36,606 bases of DNA from Clostridia bacterium (GTDB lineage Bacteria; Bacillota; Clostridia; Oscillospirales; Acutalibacteraceae), in NCBI GenBank assembly GCA_017468425.1, contig JAFUIO010000030.1:1-36606 (forward strand), written 5' to 3'. A program made the position numbers and the translations under genes. Below are positions 31,812 to 36,606 of this stretch, in pieces. Numbering within the stretch: the first letter of the stretch is position 1; the number at the start of each line of letters is the position of its first letter. The notes under the pieces were generated by a model. That model was not told where the DNA came from. It searched no databases and saw only the letters and a program-made list of their open reading frames with translations.

Positions 31812-32534
31812 ATGAGAATATTTTCAGTAATCAGACAAAAACTTATTTTACTTGCAGAAAAAATAGAATATAAATTTATGCCGCAGGAAATTCATTACAT
31901 CAACGGTCCCGAAACACTGCCGCCTCCTCTTACAAAAGATGAAGAAAAAACCATAATGCACAGAATAGAGGCAGGGGATGAGAGTGCACGTGAACCGCTT
32001 ATTGTGCATAATCTGCGGCTTGTGGTGTATATTGCAAAAAAGTTTGAAAATTCAGGAGTTCCGACGGAAGATCTGATTTCAATAGGAACAATAGGTCTTA
32101 TAAAAGCAGTCAACACTTTCTGCCCTGCGAGAAACATAAAACTTGCAACGTATGCTTCGCGTTGTATAGAAAATGAAATTTTAATGTTTCTGCGTAAAAC
32201 CAATGTGTTAAAAACAGAAGTGTCGATTGATGAACCGCTGAATGTGGATTGGGACGGCAACGAACTGTTGCTTTCGGATGTGCTTGGAAGTGATGCCGAT
32301 GCAGTAGGGTCTCCTATAGAAAAAGAAGATGAACGCAGACTTGTTCTTTCTCTTGTTGAAAGTTTACCGGAAAGAGAGAGGCAGATTATGAAGATGCGTT
32401 TCGGTATAGGAATAAACCGTGAACACACGCAAAAAGAGGTGGCTGATATTCTCGGCATTTCTCAAAGTTATATTTCAAGGTTAGAAAAAAGGATACTGGA
32501 AAAAATAAAAAAAGAAGTTAACGCTCTTTCGTAA
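31812..32534 (+). CDS. sigE: RNA polymerase sporulation sigma factor SigE
   Basis: 240 residues. Sigma-E directs early mother-cell transcription. Recognised by ALPPPL-like [57 protein letters not shown] and [17 protein letters not shown], closely matching the Bacillus protein; region 4 ends [21 protein letters not shown] pro-sequence of about 20-27 residues precedes [10 protein letters not shown]. It starts 17 bases after spoIIGA. The ribosome binding site is weak (GAAAGAATGG). The sigG gene that usually follows is absent. Confidence 0.95.
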   Translation: MRIFSVIRQKLILLAEKIEYKFMPQEIHYINGPETLPPPLTKDEEKTIMHRIEAGDESAREPLIVHNLRLVVYIAKKFENSGVPTEDLISIGTIGLIKAVNTFCPARNIKLATYASRCIENEILMFLRKTNVLKTEVSIDEPLNVDWDGNELLLSDVLGSDADAVGSPIEKEDERRLVLSLVESLPERERQIMKMRFGIGINREHTQKEVADILGISQSYISRLEKRILEKIKKEVNALS

Positions 32535-32628
32535 TACTTTTATTGCAAATCCCCTTGATTTTTTCTCTTTTAGTGATATACTTAATGTGTATGTGGATTT
32601 TTGTATAATTACTGAAAGGGAAAAAACA

Positions 32629-34044
32629 ATGGTATTTTCAAGTCTTGTTTTTTTGTGTATATTTTTCCCGGCTGTACTGATACTTTATCATGTAAGTCCG
32701 GGTATTAAGCTTAAAAATATTATTCTTCTCATTGCATCGCTTTTGTTTTATGCGTGGGGAGAACCTAAATGGATAGTGGTAATGCTTGCCACTACCTTCA
32801 TAGATTATCTGGCCGGTGTTGTAATCGGGAAATCAAAGAAAAACGGTGTACGTAAATTTGCTCTGATTTTCTCGGTTGTAGTAACGCTCGGCTTTTTGGT
32901 CGTTTTCAAGTATCTCAATTTCTTTACGGAAAACCTTAATCTTATTCCGTTTCTGAACATTCCGCAGACTGATCTCGTGCTGCCTATAGGTATTTCTTTT
33001 TATACTTTCCAGGCTTTGAGTTACGTTATTGATGTCTACAGAAAAGATGTTGATTGTCAGAAGAATTACTTCAATCTTCTTCTGTATGTTAGTATGTTCC
33101 CGCAGCTTATTGCAGGTCCTATTGTAAGATACGTTGATGTTGCCAAAGAAATCGCTGACAGAAAAGTTACACTCACTGCTTTTTCTGACGGTGTTACAAG
33201 GTTTGTTATCGGCCTTGCGAAAAAAGCAGTTTTTGCAAACTTTGCAGGTCTTCTTGCGGAAAATTATCTTGCAGGAGATTTATCCGACCTTTCTGTGCTT
33301 GGTGCGTGGACAGGTATAATTGCGTATTTCTTCCAGATTTATTTTGATTTTGCAGGTTATTCCGATATGGCAATAGGTATTGGCAAAATGCTTGGCTTTA
33401 ATTTCCGCGAAAACTTCAACTACCCCTATATTTCATTTTCAATTACAGAATTCTGGAGAAGGTGGCATATGAGCCTTTCAGGCTTCTTCAGAGATTACGT
33501 ATATATCCCTCTTGGCGGAAACAGACATCATCAGCTCAGAAATATGTTTGTTGTTTGGCTGCTTACAGGCTTCTGGCACGGTGCAAGCTGGAACTTCGTT
33601 TTGTGGGGACTTTACTATTTTGTAATGCTTGCTTTTGAAAAATATGTTCTTGGTAAAATTATGGATAAAATCCCGAAAGTTATCAGACTTATTTATTCTT
33701 TGTTTGTTGTTATCATCGGTTGGGTATTCTTCTATTTCGAAGATATTCCGTCAATCGGCAGAATGCTCGGTGCGATGTTCGGCATTACTTCAACAGAAGG
33801 TATTGCAGCCACTGACATAACAACGCTTACCAATAATGTTTTCCTGCTTGTAATTTGTGCTATAGCAGTAACACCTTTGTGTTCTTTTATTGCAAACAAA
33901 TTCACTACAAAACTTAAAAATTCACCTAACGGTGCTATTGTCAACGGTGTTCTTACATTTGCATTCCAGGCAGTTGTGCTTGTAGGGTGTATGGCTTGTC
34001 TTGTGGGTTCAACTTATAACCCGTTCCTGTATTTCAGATTTTAA
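32629..34044 (+). CDS. MBOAT-family O-acyltransferase (AlgI-like)
   Basis: 471 residues with about eleven membrane helices. Marks of the AlgI/DltB/PatA group are SFYTFQALSYVIDVYR, SMFPQLIAGPIVRY, FQIYFDFAGYSDMAIG, EFWRRWHMSLS (His280) and the catalytic FWHGASWN with His317. It should move an acyl (probably acetyl) group across the membrane to an extracellular polymer, in concert with the DHHW protein 13 bases downstream. ATG 32629 has GAAAGGG 8 bases upstream. A TATAAT at 32604-32609 could be its -10, but no good -35 is visible. Confidence 0.9.
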   Translation: MVFSSLVFLCIFFPAVLILYHVSPGIKLKNIILLIASLLFYAWGEPKWIVVMLATTFIDYLAGVVIGKSKKNGVRKFALIFSVVVTLGFLVVFKYLNFFTENLNLIPFLNIPQTDLVLPIGISFYTFQALSYVIDVYRKDVDCQKNYFNLLLYVSMFPQLIAGPIVRYVDVAKEIADRKVTLTAFSDGVTRFVIGLAKKAVFANFAGLLAENYLAGDLSDLSVLGAWTGIIAYFFQIYFDFAGYSDMAIGIGKMLGFNFRENFNYPYISFSITEFWRRWHMSLSGFFRDYVYIPLGGNRHHQLRNMFVVWLLTGFWHGASWNFVLWGLYYFVMLAFEKYVLGKIMDKIPKVIRLIYSLFVVIIGWVFFYFEDIPSIGRMLGAMFGITSTEGIAATDITTLTNNVFLLVICAIAVTPLCSFIANKFTTKLKNSPNGAIVNGVLTFAFQAVVLVGCMACLVGSTYNPFLYFRF

Positions 34045-34057
34045 GGGAGGGTAAGGT

Positions 34058-35380
34058 ATGAACAGAGAAACAAGAATTTATTCAAAAATATTTGCGTTGT
34101 TGTCAACTGTATTCTTTCTTCTGGTGCTCGGCTTTTTCGGAGTTATCAGTTTTACAGATGTGGACCCGACTGTGTCTGAAACAGAAAACAGAAAGCTTGC
34201 AACAAAACCTGAATTTTCTGTTTCTGCTCTTATGGCAGGCACTTATACGGAAGATTTTGAAAATTATTATGCCGATACATTCCCACTTAGGGAAGTGTTT
34301 ATGTCGCTGAACAGCAAAATTTCTTCTGCCCTTACTCAGTTTTCGGGCAAGGAAGATAATGTTATTATCAATTATGAAAAACACGATTCCGATTTTGTGG
34401 GCGAAGGTATTGATGTAGGTATCAATAAGGAAGACAAAACAGAAAAAACTGAAGAGAAAGCAACCGAAAAGGATTTTCATGCAGAAGAAAAAGACGCAGC
34501 CTTCAAAGGCTCAATCCTTGTGAGTAAAGACAGAGGTATGGAAGTTTTTTCAGGCTCTGATTCAATGACTTCTTCTTATGCAGAACTTGTAAACGCAACT
34601 GCGTCTGCAATGCCTGACGGTGTTAAGTTCTATTCTATGGTGGTACCTACTGCTATTGAATTTTACGGAACTAAAGAATTTACAAAGGGCAGCCACTCTC
34701 AGGAGAAGTATATCGGTCAGGCATACAATAAAATGGATTCTTCGGTTACTACAATAGATGCATATAAACGTCTTGCAAAAACTGCAGACGAATATATCTA
34801 TTTCAGAACTGACCACCACTGGACCGCAAGAGGTGCATATCAGGCTTACCTTGAATTCTGCGATGTAACAAAGCAGACTCCTGTTAAACTTGAAGACCTT
34901 GAAACAGGAAAAATTGAAGGTTTTGTAGGCAGTCTTTATAAAGCAAGTAACGCTCAGGTGCTTAAAGATAATCCTGACTATGTTGAATATTTCAAAACAC
35001 GTGTTGATGTGGAAGGTACGGTTTATGAAGATAGCAGTATGACAGATGGTTACAGCTTCTTTATTGTTGCACGTTCTGTAAACTCAAGCAATAAGTATCT
35101 TGCTTTCATCGGCGGCGACCAGCCTTTGGAAAAGATTGTAACAAGTAATAAAAACGGCAAAAAAATTCTCGTCATCAAAGAATCGTACGGTAATGCTTTT
35201 GTACCGTTCATCTGTGATAACTACGAGGAGGTTTATGTCGTTGACCCCAGGCAGACAAATTTTGATTTGCCTGAATTTATAAAAACGCAGGGTATCGGTG
35301 AAGTTCTTATGATAAATTATTCGTTTGCTATGGCAAATAAAACTTTCTCCGATGCATTGTATGCAATGATAGATAATTAA
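34058..35380 (+). CDS. DHHW (AlgX/AlgJ-like) protein, partner of the MBOAT acyltransferase
   Basis: 440 residues with one N-terminal membrane helix (about 9-33) and an extracellular domain. RTDHHW (250-255) and KESYGNAF near residue 375 are the Asp-His and Ser elements of the SGNH-like DHHW family, whose members complete O-acetylation of surface polysaccharide after the MBOAT step. A Lys/Glu-rich linker (about 121-150) interrupts the domain. GGGAGG precedes the ATG. It forms a clear pair with the MBOAT gene; the polymer modified cannot be identified. Confidence 0.88.
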   Translation: MNRETRIYSKIFALLSTVFFLLVLGFFGVISFTDVDPTVSETENRKLATKPEFSVSALMAGTYTEDFENYYADTFPLREVFMSLNSKISSALTQFSGKEDNVIINYEKHDSDFVGEGIDVGINKEDKTEKTEEKATEKDFHAEEKDAAFKGSILVSKDRGMEVFSGSDSMTSSYAELVNATASAMPDGVKFYSMVVPTAIEFYGTKEFTKGSHSQEKYIGQAYNKMDSSVTTIDAYKRLAKTADEYIYFRTDHHWTARGAYQAYLEFCDVTKQTPVKLEDLETGKIEGFVGSLYKASNAQVLKDNPDYVEYFKTRVDVEGTVYEDSSMTDGYSFFIVARSVNSSNKYLAFIGGDQPLEKIVTSNKNGKKILVIKESYGNAFVPFICDNYEEVYVVDPRQTNFDLPEFIKTQGIGEVLMINYSFAMANKTFSDALYAMIDN

Positions 35381-35400
35381 TTCAGTTAGGAAGATAAAAA

Positions 35401-36267
35401 ATGCAGTTTATTGCCCTCGATTTGGAATGGAACAATGTCTACGGCAAAAAAATAAAAGGTTTCTTTAACGAAATAATAGAGTTCGGTGCCGTAAAGGTTG
35501 ACGCAGAGGGCAACATTTATGACGAATTTACCTGCCTTATCAACACTCAGGTAGGTAAAAAACTCCGGGCTAACACAAAAGAGATTACTCATATCACAAA
35601 CGATGAAATAAAAACAGGTATACTTTTCACTAAAGCGGTATCCGAATTCAAGAAGTGGATTGGCACGGAAGATACGGTTATTATGACTTGGGGTGACGGT
35701 GACGTCAGAGTGCTCATTGATAACTGCAAATATTTCGGATGCGGCGACAGAATACCTTTTCTCAATAAGTATATGGATTTGCAGAGATACTTTCAGCGAA
35801 TCAAGTGCACATCAAAGTCGCAGCAGATAGGCCTTTCAAATGCTGCTGAAATGGTAGGGATAAGCGACGACGGTTATTCCTTACACAGAGCACTTGACGA
35901 CAGTAAAATTACCGCAAAGTGTTTCAACGCAATAAGAGAAGATAAAATAATCAATGAGTATATAAAAGAATGTAACGATGAGTTCTATTCGAGAATTGTG
36001 TTCAAAAATAAGGTCATCAGTTCAATGAAAAATCCGCTGGTTGATAAATCTTATCTTAACTGTATCTGCGAAGAATGCGGGAAGCCGGCGGAAGCACTTA
36101 CAAAATGGAAATATTCGAATCAGTATTTTCGTGCACAGTATCGTTGCGAAAACTGTAATAAGGATTATCAGGTTAATGTGCGCTTCAGGAAACTTTATGA
36201 CCGTACAGAAATACGTAAAATAGTAAAGCCTATTGTTGAAGAGGAAACTACAGAGGCGAAACAATAA
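35401..36267 (+). CDS. DEDDh-type 3'-5' exonuclease with C-terminal zinc ribbon
   Basis: 288 residues. The exonuclease domain (about 1-175) keeps the acidic residues LDLEWN (Asp7, Glu9), an Asp pair near 99-101 and HRALDDS (His162, Asp166), as in the KapD/RNase T/DnaQ group. After a linker, Cys223/Cys226 and Cys249/Cys252 form a likely zinc ribbon, which is not part of the usual KapD layout. Substrate may be RNA or DNA ends; the sequence does not decide. AGGAAG lies 7 bases before the ATG, 20 bases after the DHHW gene. A terminator follows. Confidence 0.85.
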   Translation: MQFIALDLEWNNVYGKKIKGFFNEIIEFGAVKVDAEGNIYDEFTCLINTQVGKKLRANTKEITHITNDEIKTGILFTKAVSEFKKWIGTEDTVIMTWGDGDVRVLIDNCKYFGCGDRIPFLNKYMDLQRYFQRIKCTSKSQQIGLSNAAEMVGISDDGYSLHRALDDSKITAKCFNAIREDKIINEYIKECNDEFYSRIVFKNKVISSMKNPLVDKSYLNCICEECGKPAEALTKWKYSNQYFRAQYRCENCNKDYQVNVRFRKLYDRTEIRKIVKPIVEEETTEAKQ

Positions 36268-36272
36268 TTCAG

Positions 36273-36306
36273 AACAGCAGAAAATTAACTTTTTCTGCTG
36301 TTTTTT
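36273..36306 (+). terminator. Terminator after the exonuclease gene
   Basis: AACAGCAGAAAA (36273-36284) pairs with TTTTCTGCTGTT (36291-36302), followed by T's to 36306. Confidence 0.9.
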
Positions 36307-36366
36307 GATATTTTTCTGATTTTATGTGCATAATAGACCCAATAGAATCAAGCTTTTTGAAATAAT

Positions 36367-36439
36367 TTCAAAAAAAATCGAAAAAAATTAAAATTTTTTC
36401 AAAAAAACGCTTGACATTTAGATTTTGTTGTGGTATTAT
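36367..36439 (+). promoter_or_regulatory. rRNA operon promoter with A-tract (UP-like) element
   Basis: TTGACA (36411-36416) and TATTAT (36434-36439) are 17 bases apart. The preceding 36367-36410 consists of phased A and T runs, typical of the UP element of rRNA promoters. The assignment to rRNA rests on the leader that follows. Confidence 0.8.
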
Positions 36440-36445
36440 ATCAGA

Positions 36446-36606
36446 GTTCCGCGACGGAACAGTGCACGAACCTTGAAAATTAAACAACGAAAGAAAAGGA
36501 ACCTTGATAAGAATTTGAGTACATTAAAGTACGAACCAAATCCAGATTTCGGAAACGAAACAAGGAAAAGATAACGATAGCTAGTATCGTAAATGAGCGA
36601 TTAAGC
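36446..36606 (+). ncRNA. 5' leader of an rRNA (16S) operon, running off the window
   Basis: After the promoter comes a short hairpin GTTCCG-CGA-CGGAAC (36446-36460) and then CCTTGAAAATTAAACAACG (about 36472-36490), the kind of sequence found before 16S genes in Clostridia. No reading frame is present. The 16S gene should start shortly past base 36606; none of its sequence is visible here. Confidence 0.75.

Noticed and set aside
1..36606. Search for CRISPR arrays, tRNA genes, T-boxes, riboswitches and prophage genes.
   Set aside because: No regularly spaced repeats, tRNA-like cloverleaf or known riboswitch core was noticed by eye; absence was not tested with covariance models.

Overview
The window reads as chromosomal DNA of an endospore-forming, low-GC member of the Bacillota, most likely an anaerobic gut Clostridia of the Oscillospiraceae/Ruminococcaceae type. 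The grounds are the sporulation genes gpr, spoIIP, spoIIGA and sigE, the sigma-A promoters and strong GGAGG ribosome binding sites, and the carbohydrate genes (a GH43 lipoprotein, GH2 plus GPH symporter, a sulfatase relic). The assignment is inference; no 16S sequence is inside the window, although an rRNA promoter and leader run off its right end.

Layout. 1-435: the end of an IS110-type transposase and a broken REP-associated (Y1) transposase, then the yebC promoter. 436-2213: yebC and a GH43 lipoprotein. 2366-5085: two tandem secreted paralogues and a small membrane protein. 5086-5335: a collapsed sulfatase pseudogene on the minus strand. 5454-9653: DUF805 protein, MFS transporter, PnuC-like transporter and a membrane-anchored EEP-fold hydrolase. 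9666-13538 (minus): GPH sugar symporter and GH2 glycosidase. 13586-14811: a secreted InlB-repeat/EEP hydrolase. 14832-22982: the aromatic amino acid operon with its leader. 22984-25357 (minus): gpr, spoIIP and a small protein, divergent from rpsT (25507-25761). 25910-30778: DUF308, rimM, trmD, PHP, LURP-one and zinc-ribbon proteins. 30928-32534: spoIIGA-sigE. 32629-36267: MBOAT acyltransferase, DHHW protein and a DEDDh exonuclease. 36268-36606: terminator, A-tract, rRNA promoter and leader.

The strongest observation is at 14832-15060. A consensus promoter is followed by a 30-codon leader peptide with eight consecutive Phe/Tyr codons, then by a terminator directly in front of aroF. Four RNA segments can be paired by hand into the classical protector / antiterminator / terminator arrangement. 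This would put all shikimate enzymes plus the Phe and Tyr branches (aroF, tyrA, aroB, aroA, aroC, pheA, a fused aroE-aroK, aroQ) under one ribosome-mediated attenuator responding to charged tRNA-Phe and tRNA-Tyr, a mode best known from proteobacteria.

Other points: a signal-peptide DNA cassette kept nearly identical between two diverged paralogues; a probable CTG start for spoIIGA; two decayed genes whose breakage can be read directly (a 16-bp tandem duplication, and an internal deletion joining the two ends of a sulfatase).
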